Source: Brevundimonas sp. (GTDB lineage Bacteria; Pseudomonadota; Alphaproteobacteria; Caulobacterales; Caulobacteraceae). From it: 6,509 nucleotides of DNA. The stretch is taken from contig JAAXIW010000150.1 of assembly GCA_012270135.1 (NCBI GenBank), positions 1 through 6,509 of the forward strand, given 5' to 3'. The position numbers and the translations under genes are program-made. The notes below the pieces were generated by a model. That model had not been told where the DNA came from, did no database searches, and was given only the letters and a program-made list of their open reading frames with translations. Below, in pieces: positions 1 through 5,801 of the stretch (the stretch's first letter is position 1; every line of letters starts with the position of its first letter).

Positions 1-393
1 CGGCCACCAGCGAATCGTCCCGCTCACGATCTCGGGCAGGACGCGCCGCTTCTGTTCCTCGGTGCCGAACTGCAGCAGCGCCGGCCCCAGCATCCACACC
101 CCGAAACTGGCCAGCGGCGCCTGGGCGTCGATGCGGCGCATCTCCGAGGCCAGCACCTTGGCCTCTTCGCGGCTCAGCCCGCCGCCCCCGTATTCCGTCG
201 GCCACTCCGGCGCGGTCCAGCCCCGCGCCCCCATCCTGTCCAGCCAGGTCTTGTGCGCCGGCGTCGGGAAGACGGCGTTGCGCCCGCCCCACACCCGGTC
301 CTCGTCGCTCTTCACCGGCCCGCGGCATTCCGCCGGGCAGTTCGCCTCCAGCCACGCCCGCGTCTCCGCGCGGAAGGTCTCAAGATCGGTCAT
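1..393 (-). CDS. Acyl-CoA dehydrogenase, N-terminal part (cut by left window edge)
   Basis: This is the first 131 residues of an acyl-CoA dehydrogenase, an FAD enzyme that introduces the alpha-beta double bond into acyl-CoA thioesters during fatty acid or related acyl-CoA oxidation in the cytoplasm. The visible part is the helical N-terminal domain. It shows an amphipathic start (MTDLETFRAETRAWLEANCP), the typical TAPEWPTEYGG segment at residues 60-70, and GPALLQFGTEEQKRRVLPEI followed by VSGTIRWW at about 103-130. The latter normally leads directly into the flavin-contacting QGYSEP region, which lies outside the window, as does the catalytic glutamate. The ATG at 391-393 is preceded by a strong GGAGG (minus strand, 399-403) with a 5-base spacer, which fixes the start. 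The gene lies 58 bases downstream of the lipoprotein gene on the same strand. Family assignment is firm; substrate range cannot be told. Confidence 0.9.
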   Translation of the reverse strand, partial: MTDLETFRAETRAWLEANCPAECRGPVKSDEDRVWGGRNAVFPTPAHKTWLDRMGARGWTAPEWPTEYGGGGLSREEAKVLASEMRRIDAQAPLASFGVWMLGPALLQFGTEEQKRRVLPEIVSGTIRWWP

Positions 394-451
394 TCGCGCC
401 TCCGTCGCCGCGACGTTAGCAGCGATTCAGCGGTGACGTAGCGTCAGCGTC

Positions 452-832
452 TCAGTGTTGGACCGGATCAATCTCGGCGACGACAACTCCGTCGCTACTG
501 CAGAGCCCGAGAAACACGTCTCCGGCTGCGATGTCTCTCCGATAGGTGCCTTTCACCCGGACAAGCTGCCCATCCCGAGTAAAGGCGGCTTCCCGATCAA
601 CGCTTCCCAGATCCAGAGAGATGCAATCCGCGCTCTCAGTCCGGCGAGTCCGACTAACCTCGTAGAGATGCCGGCGCTCGGAGCCCACGCCCAATCGTCC
701 AGTCAAGGAGACTTCCGCACTGTCCTCAAAGGTGCCTCGGTCAGGCCAAAGGTAGTCTGACGCTGGAACATTAGCGCAGCCGATCAGCGGCAACACCGCG
801 AGGCCCGCCAGAATGGCCTTTATGAGATTCAT
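452..832 (-). CDS. Small lipoprotein of unknown function
   Basis: A 126-residue protein with a lipoprotein signal peptide: a lysine at position 5, a hydrophobic core to about residue 15, and the lipobox LIGC with the acceptor cysteine at residue 19. Residue +2 after the cysteine is Ala, not Asp, which by the usual rule points to the outer membrane. The mature part is short and polar. It has a beta-rich look (VSLTGRLGVG at about 41-50, VRVKGTYRRD at about 91-100) and two further cysteines at 70 and 111 that could form a disulphide. An OB-like fold is possible but is only a guess. Its ATG overlaps the stop of the upstream RAM-domain gene (ATGA, 829-832), which suggests translational coupling. 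Codon use differs from all neighbours: A- or T-ending codons are common, including rare ATA and AGA. I do not recognise the family. Confidence 0.75.
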   Translation of the reverse strand: MNLIKAILAGLAVLPLIGCANVPASDYLWPDRGTFEDSAEVSLTGRLGVGSERRHLYEVSRTRRTESADCISLDLGSVDREAAFTRDGQLVRVKGTYRRDIAAGDVFLGLCSSDGVVVAEIDPVQH

Positions 833-1086
833 TTTCCGCCCGGCAGGAACGGCGAGAAGGTGATCACCGTGAAGGTGTCGCGGATGTGCGGCCGCGTCTG
901 CACCGACTTCGTCACGAAGGTGCCGATGTCCATCTCCTTGGGCAGCTGGAACTTGGCCAGCAGGTCATACTGGCCCGAGGTCGAATAGACCTCCGAGACG
1001 TGCTCGACGTTGTCGACGATGTCCGCCGCCACGTCGTTGGCGTGGCCCAGCTCGCATTTGATGAAGACGAAGATGGCGGTCATCAT
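829..1086 (-). CDS. Stand-alone Lrp/AsnC-type ligand-binding (RAM) domain protein
   Basis: An 85-residue cytoplasmic protein consisting only of the alpha-beta ligand-binding/oligomerisation domain found at the C terminus of Lrp/AsnC regulators, with no helix-turn-helix. It has a first strand TAIFVFIKCELG, the helix VAADIVDNVEHV, the signature VYSTSGQYDLLAKFQL (about 43-58), and the late VQTRPHIRDTFTVITF segment. Stand-alone versions of this domain bind amino acids or other small effectors, or form mixed oligomers with full-length regulators; which applies here is unknown. I start it at the ATG at 1084-1086 (or the adjacent ATG at 1081-1083). The longer open frame from 1119 would add residues such as PTAHCLG that are only a translation of the heptamer repeat, and no related protein would need them. 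No clear Shine-Dalgarno is visible. It overlaps the lipoprotein gene by 4 bases and probably leads that operon. Confidence 0.8.
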   Translation of the reverse strand: MMTAIFVFIKCELGHANDVAADIVDNVEHVSEVYSTSGQYDLLAKFQLPKEMDIGTFVTKSVQTRPHIRDTFTVITFSPFLPGGK

Positions 1087-1098
1087 GGCGGCGCGTCC

Positions 1099-1212
1099 GA
1101 GGCAATGGGCAGTAGGCAATAGGCAGTAGGACTTTCGCGCCGGATCGTCGAGCCGCGGCTCGCAGGGACCGCCGCCAATTATCGACTGCCCACTGCCTAC
1201 TGCCTACTGCCT
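1099..1212. repeat. Inverted heptamer-repeat element, TAGGCAR type, in the divergent gap
   Basis: The left arm (1099-1133) is a run of 7-base units on the plus strand: GAGGCAA, TGGGCAG, TAGGCAA, TAGGCAG and a partial TAGGACT. The right arm (1185-1212) carries four units of the same type on the opposite strand, read on the plus strand as ACTGCCC then ACTGCCT three times. The arms are about 30 bases each and can pair over four units with roughly one mismatch or wobble per unit, enclosing a loop of about 55 bases with a palindrome at its centre. TAG occurs in all three plus-strand frames of the left arm (1113, 1120, 1127). The element fills most of the gap between the divergently transcribed RAM-domain and hydrolase genes, so it would lie in or next to their promoters or leaders. 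The function is unknown. Confidence 0.8.
1149..1162. repeat. Perfect 14-base palindrome at the centre of the heptamer element
   Basis: CGAGCCGCGGCTCG equals its own reverse complement. It sits in the middle of the loop between the two heptamer arms: its centre is at 1155.5 and the loop centre is near 1157.5. It could be a dimeric regulator's operator for the divergent genes, or the tip of a long hairpin. In GC-rich DNA, short palindromes of this composition also arise by chance, so function is not established. Confidence 0.5.
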
Positions 1213-1221
1213 CTCCCTGAC

Positions 1222-1225
1222 GGAG
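1222..1225 (+). promoter_or_regulatory. Possible ribosome binding site GGAG for a non-ATG start of the hydrolase
   Basis: GGAG lies 8 bases before the in-frame CTG at 1234-1236. From that CTG the frame reads LDLEAEYNNRARV and continues without a stop into the hydrolase, and this segment resembles the usual N terminus of the family. No in-frame ATG, GTG or TTG exists between the upstream stop (TAG at 1120) and the GTG at 1270. This site is therefore the best visible initiation signal for a full-length product, using a rare CTG start. It is a suggestion only. Confidence 0.35.
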
Positions 1226-1269
1226 CGATCGCACTGGACCTCGAGGCCGAATACAACAACCGCGCCCGC

Positions 1270-2043
1270 GTGCCCGGCCACCCGGCGGTCATGCGGCGCT
1301 GGCGCGAGACCGCCGAGGCCGCCCGGGCGGCCCATCCGCCGCGCGAGATCGCCTACGGCCCCGGCGAGCGCGAGGTCATGGACCTGTTCTCCGCCGGAGA
1401 TGACGCCCCCGTCGCCGTCTTCCTGCACGGCGGCTACTGGCAGGCGCTGGACAAGGGATGGTTCTCCGGACTCGGCCCGGCGCTGCTGGCCCGCGGCGTC
1501 GGCCTCGCCGTCCCCTCCTACGACCTCGCCCCCGCCGTCCGTCTGGGGACCATCCTCAAACAGGTCCGCGCCGCCGTGGACCTTGTCCGCGACCGCAACG
1601 GCGGCAAACGCCCCGTCGTCTTCGGCCATTCCGCCGGCGGCCATATGTCAGCCTGCATGCTCAGCGAGGCCCGCGCCTCCGCCGCCGTGGCCATCAGCGG
1701 CGTCTTCGACCTCGCGCCCCTGATCCCGACCTCGCTCAACGTCGCCCTGCGGCTCGAGGCGGCCGAGGCCGCCGCCCTGTCGCCGATTCACTGGCCCGTC
1801 CCCGACGGCTCCACCCCCGGCGGCACCATCCTCGACTGCCTCGTCGGCGCCGACGAAAGCCCGGAGTTCCAGCGCCAGTCGAGGATGATGGCCGACCTCT
1901 GGGGGGCCAAGGGCGTCGAGACCCGCTACGAAGCTCTCCCCGGCCTCAACCATTTCACCGTGCTGGACCCGCTGTTCGACAGGGACAGCGACCTGGTGGC
2001 GCGGATCGTGGACTTGGTGAAGGGGCCGAGAAACACGGCGTGA
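1270..2043 (+). CDS. Alpha/beta hydrolase, arylformamidase (kynurenine formamidase)-like
   Basis: A 257-residue cytoplasmic alpha/beta hydrolase counted from the GTG at 1270. Visible motifs are HGGYW at 53-57 (the HGGxW oxyanion-hole motif of the arylformamidase/esterase branch), the nucleophile elbow GHSAGG at 119-124 with Ser121, a probable acid Asp195 in GADESPEF, and the catalytic His228 in LNHFTVLDPL. Enzymes of this branch hydrolyse N-formylkynurenine or small esters and amides; the true substrate cannot be read here, and no other kynurenine-pathway gene is in the window. The start is unsettled. Family-like coding sequence (DLEAEYNNRARV) continues upstream of 1270 to at least 1237, but the only in-frame candidate with a ribosome binding site is a CTG at 1234, and the GTG at 1270 has no Shine-Dalgarno at normal distance. 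A downstream ATG at 1291 would cut further into the domain. It is followed after 61 bases by the aldolase gene on the same strand, probably as one operon. Confidence 0.88.
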   Translation: MPGHPAVMRRWRETAEAARAAHPPREIAYGPGEREVMDLFSAGDDAPVAVFLHGGYWQALDKGWFSGLGPALLARGVGLAVPSYDLAPAVRLGTILKQVRAAVDLVRDRNGGKRPVVFGHSAGGHMSACMLSEARASAAVAISGVFDLAPLIPTSLNVALRLEAAEAAALSPIHWPVPDGSTPGGTILDCLVGADESPEFQRQSRMMADLWGAKGVETRYEALPGLNHFTVLDPLFDRDSDLVARIVDLVKGPRNTA

Positions 2044-2104
2044 CGACGGCGATCTTGACGTCCGCCCCCGCTCAGCCGAGTCAGGAGCGAACACGGAGCC
2101 CGAT

Positions 2105-2776
2105 ATGCGCCACGACCGCCTCGCCGTCCTCACCGCCCTCGAAGCGCAGGGCGTGGCCCCCGTCTTCTATCACGCCGATCCGGACGTCTGCCTGAACGTC
2201 ATCCGCGCCTGCGCCCGGGGCGGCGCGCCCGTCATCGAGTTCACCAACCGGGGCGACTTCGCCGTCGATCTGTTCGGCGACCTCGTCCGCGAGCTTCAGA
2301 AGACCGACCCCGACATCATCCTCGGCATCGGCTCGGTCATCGACGCCCCGACGGCCGCCCTCTACCTCAATCGCGGCGCCCGTTTCGTGGTCAGCCCCTG
2401 CCTCGTCCCCGAGGTCGCCCGCGTCTGCAACCGGCGAATGGCCGCCTATTTCCCCGGATGCGGCTCAGTCACCGAGATCGGCCAGGCCCACGAACTGGGC
2501 TGCGACATCGTCAAGCTGTTCCCCGGCGCCAGCGTCGGCGGCCCCGACTTCGTCAAGGCCGTGCTCGGCCCCATGCCGTGGACGAAGATCATGCCCACGG
2601 GCGGCGTCGACCCCGACGAAGCCTCGATCGCCAGATGGTTCGGCTCCGGCATCGTCGCCGCCGGCATGGGCTCGAAACTGATCACCGACGCGGCGGTCAA
2701 GGCCGGCGACTGGGCCGCCATCGAGGCCCAGGTGCGTCAGACGGTGGACGCGATCGCAAGGTTCCGGGCCAGATAG
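2105..2776 (+). CDS. eda: KDPG/KHG aldolase (2-dehydro-3-deoxy-6-phosphogluconate / 4-hydroxy-2-oxoglutarate aldolase family)
   Basis: A 223-residue class I aldolase of the Eda family, which reversibly cleaves 2-keto-3-deoxy-6-phosphogluconate to pyruvate and glyceraldehyde 3-phosphate (last step of the Entner-Doudoroff pathway) or related 2-keto-4-hydroxy acids. Length is that of the family's single TIM barrel. The general-base glutamate is Glu45 and Arg49 follows in EFTNRG. The Schiff-base lysine is Lys137 in DIVKLFPGASVGG, the PTGG loop is at 164-167, and Ser190 lies in the phosphate-binding GMGS. These match Glu45, Arg49, Lys133, Thr161 and Ser184 of the E. coli enzyme in order and spacing. 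The motifs EFTNRG and YFPGCGSVTEI differ from the E. coli wording, so this may be a paralogous subgroup with another keto-acid substrate; no edd gene is next to it. The ATG is preceded by GGAG (2095-2098) with a 6-base spacer. Its TAG stop is the first unit of a heptamer repeat. Confidence 0.92.
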   Translation: MRHDRLAVLTALEAQGVAPVFYHADPDVCLNVIRACARGGAPVIEFTNRGDFAVDLFGDLVRELQKTDPDIILGIGSVIDAPTAALYLNRGARFVVSPCLVPEVARVCNRRMAAYFPGCGSVTEIGQAHELGCDIVKLFPGASVGGPDFVKAVLGPMPWTKIMPTGGVDPDEASIARWFGSGIVAAGMGSKLITDAAVKAGDWAAIEAQVRQTVDAIARFRAR

Positions 2777-2892
2777 GGACTAGGGGCTTGGGACGTTGCC
2801 GCACCAATGGGCGATCACCCACACGCTCGGGCCGGTTCCCCTAGCCCCTGGCCCCTAGCCCCTAGTCCCTGGTCCCTAGCCCCTAGCCTCTA
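2774..2892. repeat. Inverted heptamer-repeat element, TAGGGRC type, between convergent genes
   Basis: The left arm (2774-2794) reads TAGGGAC, TAGGGGC, TTGGGAC on the plus strand. The right arm (2837-2892) holds eight units read on the minus strand from its outer end: TAGAGGC, TAGGGGC, TAGGGAC, CAGGGAC, TAGGGGC, TAGGGGC, CAGGGGC, TAGGGGA. The first unit of each arm contains the TAG stop codon of the gene entering it: the aldolase from the left and the M16 peptidase from the right. The left arm can pair with units of the right arm at about 17 of 21 positions, leaving a loop of about 42 bases. Placement between convergent genes and the hairpin potential make a bidirectional terminator plausible, but there is no T-tract, so this is not called as one. 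Architecture matches the element at 1099-1212. Confidence 0.8.
2808..2821. repeat. Near-perfect 14-base palindrome at the centre of the second heptamer element
   Basis: TGGGCGATCACCCA is palindromic except for one symmetrical pair (C at 2812 against A at 2817). Its centre (2814.5) is one base from the centre of the loop between the heptamer arms. It parallels the 14-base palindrome in the first element in length and position but not in sequence. Function is unknown and chance is not excluded. Confidence 0.4.
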
Positions 2893-5733
2893 CAGCCCCA
2901 GCGTCGGGCTGTTCAGGTCCAGTTCCGCCGCCGGAATAACCACCACGTCCGGATGCGCCGCCCGAAGGTCGTCGATGAACCTGTCGGCTTGGCCGACCAC
3001 CACCACGATGGCGTCCTCCGCGCTGACGATTTCCGCCGCCTCGCGCAGGCTGTCCGGCGTGGTGGCGGAGATCTTGCCCGGATAGGTCTCGATCTCCGAC
3101 AGCGGCAGGCCGTCGATCACCGCCCCGGCCAGCTGGCCGCCCAGACCGCCGGTGGTCTCCAGCGAGCGCAGGAAGCCGCCGGTGATGAAGGTCTCGCGGT
3201 TGGTCACCTCGGCGTCGGCCACAGGTTCGGCCGCCAGCCGGTCGAACTCGGCCAGAACCAGTCCGACGACCTCGGCGGCGCTCTCGTTCTTGGTCTGGGT
3301 CGAGGCGACCAGGGCGCCGCCCTCGGCCCGGGCGCCCAGCGACGAATAGGCGCCGTAGCTCAGCCCGCGCTTGGCCCGGATCTCCTGGAACAGCCGTCCG
3401 TTCTGGCCCGAGCCCATCACGGCGTTGGCCACCGCCAGCGGATAGTAGGCGTCGTCGGCCCGGCGAGGGGCGCGCACCGCCGCCGTCACCGCCGCCTGCC
3501 CCGCGCCCGGCAGATCGACCACCACCACCCGGGGACCCGTCGGCGCCCCGGCGCGCGCGCCGACCGTCGGCTTCGGAGTCGAGGGACGGTCCCACCCGCC
3601 CAGCACCTGTTCGGCCCAGGCGAAGGCCGCTTCCGGCTCCATGCCGCCGGTGACGATCACCGTGGCGTTGTCGGGCCGCCACCAGCGCTGATGGAAGGCC
3701 ACGATCTCCTCGCGGGTGATCGCCTCCACCGACTCCGGCGTGCCCGAGCTCGGCGCGCCATAGGGAGCCGCCCCATAGACCAGCCGGTTCAGCACCAGCG
3801 AGGCCAGCGGCCCCGGCTGGCTCAGATTGACGCGCAGGCCGTTGACCGCCTGGGTGCGGCTGCGCGCCACCTCGGCCTCGACGAAGTCGGGCCGCTGCAC
3901 GACATCGGCCAGCACCGCGCCCACCTCGCTCGCCGCCGCGCTGGGGGCGGAGACGAACAACTGGGTGGCGTCGGCGCCCGCGCCCCCGCCGACATTGGCG
4001 CCCAGCGCCTCCAGCGTCCGGGCGATCTCCGGGGCCGAGCGTCCGCCCGCGCCCTGGGTGGCGAGGGCGGCCGTCATCGTCGCCAGACCCGGCCGGTCGG
4101 ACGGATCGGCGGCGGCGCCGCCGCCGAGCACGAGCTGGGCGTTCATGATCGGCAGGTCGGTCGCCTTGGCGGCGGCGCTCCGCAGTCCGTTCGGCAGGAC
4201 GCGCTCCGCGACCGTGGGCGCGGCGATCGCCCGCGCCTCGCCCAGCGCCGGCGGCGCCATGCGCTGATCCTCGGGCAGCAGTTCATTGGGGGGCAGGATC
4301 GCCGGCGGCACGGTGACGAAGGTCGGGACCGGAGCCGGATTTCGCCAGCTGTCCTCGGGCACGCCTTCGGGCCGCGCGCTCTCGTCCTGATAGCGCAGCG
4401 AGACCCGTGCCTGATCGTTCAGATACGTCCGCGCCACGCGCTGCACGTCCGCCGCCGTCACCGCCTGCACGGCGGCCAGGTTGCGGTCCGGCGCCCCAGG
4501 ATCGTTCTCGCTGACGATGGCCCGGCCGAGAATGAAGGCCCGGCCCGAGGCGGTCTCGCGCTGGCGCAGTTCGCTGGCCACGATCTCCATCTTGGCCTCG
4601 GCCAGTTCCGCCGCCGTCACCGGCTCGTCGCGCATCCGCGCCAGTTCGGCGTGCAGCGCCGCCTCGACGTCGGCGATGGCCTTTCCGCGCGCCACGGTCG
4701 CCGTGGCGACGATCGTGCCGTCCTCCTCATTGCTGCTGGCGAAGAGGCCGGCGTTGGCCGCCAGCTGGCTCTCATAGACCAGCGCCTGGTGCAGCCGCGA
4801 ACTGTCTCCGCGCGACAGGATGGCCGACATCACCTCCAGCGCCGCGGAGTCCGGATGGTTGGCCGGGACGCCCGGATAGATCACCCCGACCGCCGGCAGC
4901 GGAACGTTCGGCGCATAGGCGTCGACCAGCCGCGGCGCCGTGCGCGGCGTCTCCACCGGTCGTTCGAACACGGGCACCGGGCGGTCCGGATTGCGGATGT
5001 CGGCGAAATATTGGTCGACCAGCCGGTCCAGCTCGGCGGGGTCGAAATTGCCCGACACGATCATCGTCGCCGTGGCCGGCCGGTAATAGGCCTCGTGGAA
5101 CGCCCGCGCGTCCTCGATCACCGCCGAATCGAGCTCTTCGATCGAGCCGATCACGCTGCGCCGGTAGATGCTCTCGTCATAGCTGTTGTCGCCGATCACG
5201 AAGCGCTGGAAGCGGCCGTAGGGCGGGGCCAGCACGCGTTGGCGCAGCTCTTCCTTGACGATCGAACGCTCGGCGTCGAATACCGCCTGGTCGACCACCG
5301 GCCGCGCCATCCGCTCGGCGTGGGTCCACAGCATCGTCTCCAGATACTGCGGCGGCACCGTCTCGTAATAGTTGGTGAAGTCCTGCCCGGTCGAGGCGTT
5401 GCGGCTGCCGCCGGCGTTCTCGACCATGGTCGAGATCTGGCCATAGGGCAGGTTGACCGTCTTGCGGCTCAGGATGTGCTCGAACAGATGGGCGAAGCCC
5501 GAGCGGCCCTCCGGGTCGTCCTTGCCGCCGACGTCGTACCAAAGCGTCACCGTCACCGTGCCGGCGGTCGGGTCCGGCATGGCGTAGACGTCCAGCCCGT
5601 TGGCCAGCTCGCGGTGGGTGTATTCCAGCGGCGGCACGGTGATCGACGCCGCGTCCTGGGCCAACGACGGCCCGGAGGCGAGCGGTGCGAGGGCCAGCAG
5701 CGAGGCCCCCAGAAGCGCGGCGGTGCGGGTCAT
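2890..5733 (-). CDS. Exported two-domain M16 (pitrilysin-type) zinc peptidase
   Basis: A 947-residue zinc metallopeptidase with a signal peptide (MTRTAALLGA, a hydrophobic stretch, probable cleavage after LA at about 25), so it acts in the periplasm or at the outer membrane. It has two M16 repeats, each with N- and C-half domains. The first (about 35-440) carries the inverted zinc motif HLFEH (82-86; His82 and His86 ligands, Glu85 base), the third ligand Glu161 or Glu162 in IVKEELR, and conserved NASTGQDFTNYYETVPP at 112-128. In the second repeat (about 505-930) the equivalent position reads TMTAA (552-556), so it is catalytically dead, as expected for the partner half. RGLSYGAYSS at 789-798 is the conserved substrate-side motif of the inactive half. 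Family members degrade peptides; the substrate here is unknown. The start is supported by GAGGGA (5742-5747, minus strand) 8 bases before the ATG. It lies 68 bases downstream of the kinase gene on the same strand and ends inside the heptamer element. Confidence 0.93.
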   Translation of the reverse strand: MTRTAALLGASLLALAPLASGPSLAQDAASITVPPLEYTHRELANGLDVYAMPDPTAGTVTVTLWYDVGGKDDPEGRSGFAHLFEHILSRKTVNLPYGQISTMVENAGGSRNASTGQDFTNYYETVPPQYLETMLWTHAERMARPVVDQAVFDAERSIVKEELRQRVLAPPYGRFQRFVIGDNSYDESIYRRSVIGSIEELDSAVIEDARAFHEAYYRPATATMIVSGNFDPAELDRLVDQYFADIRNPDRPVPVFERPVETPRTAPRLVDAYAPNVPLPAVGVIYPGVPANHPDSAALEVMSAILSRGDSSRLHQALVYESQLAANAGLFASSNEEDGTIVATATVARGKAIADVEAALHAELARMRDEPVTAAELAEAKMEIVASELRQRETASGRAFILGRAIVSENDPGAPDRNLAAVQAVTAADVQRVARTYLNDQARVSLRYQDESARPEGVPEDSWRNPAPVPTFVTVPPAILPPNELLPEDQRMAPPALGEARAIAAPTVAERVLPNGLRSAAAKATDLPIMNAQLVLGGGAAADPSDRPGLATMTAALATQGAGGRSAPEIARTLEALGANVGGGAGADATQLFVSAPSAAASEVGAVLADVVQRPDFVEAEVARSRTQAVNGLRVNLSQPGPLASLVLNRLVYGAAPYGAPSSGTPESVEAITREEIVAFHQRWWRPDNATVIVTGGMEPEAAFAWAEQVLGGWDRPSTPKPTVGARAGAPTGPRVVVVDLPGAGQAAVTAAVRAPRRADDAYYPLAVANAVMGSGQNGRLFQEIRAKRGLSYGAYSSLGARAEGGALVASTQTKNESAAEVVGLVLAEFDRLAAEPVADAEVTNRETFITGGFLRSLETTGGLGGQLAGAVIDGLPLSEIETYPGKISATTPDSLREAAEIVSAEDAIVVVVGQADRFIDDLRAAHPDVVVIPAAELDLNSPTLGL

Positions 5734-5801
5734 GACGGCGGTCCCTCGGTCAGTTTCTGAACAGCGGACCGGACCCTATCAGCCGGGGCGGCGGGCCATA
5801 G

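Noticed and set aside
424..428. GATTC upstream of the acyl-CoA dehydrogenase gene as a CcrM (GANTC) methylation control site
   Set aside because: GANTC occurs several times in the window, including inside genes, and a single site in an intergenic gap is no evidence of regulation.
431..449. Small hairpin TGACG-TAG-CGTCA after the lipoprotein gene as a terminator
   Set aside because: The stem is only 5 bases plus a mismatch, there is no T-tract, and the acyl-CoA dehydrogenase gene follows closely on the same strand.
1087..1119. N-terminal extension of the RAM-domain protein to the ATG at 1117-1119
   Set aside because: The extra residues are the translated heptamer repeat, and the domain begins properly at the ATG pair at 1081-1086.
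1099..1212. The heptamer element as a CRISPR array
   Set aside because: The units are 7-base direct tandem repeats without spacers, arranged as inverted arms, and no cas gene is present.
1458..2195. A 245-codon Arg/Pro-rich open frame overlapping the hydrolase and the aldolase start
   Set aside because: Low-complexity shadow of the hydrolase frame; the hydrolase has the catalytic motifs and this frame has none.
2953..5760. A 935-codon open frame on the plus strand, antisense to the M16 peptidase
   Set aside because: It is very rich in Arg, His, Gly and Ala with no domain, and is the expected by-product of strong G/C third-position bias in the peptidase gene, which has clear motifs, a signal peptide and a ribosome binding site.
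5734..5801. A promoter for the M16 peptidase gene in the gap after the kinase
   Set aside because: No convincing pair of promoter boxes is visible; only the ribosome binding site is clear, and co-transcription with the kinase is equally possible.
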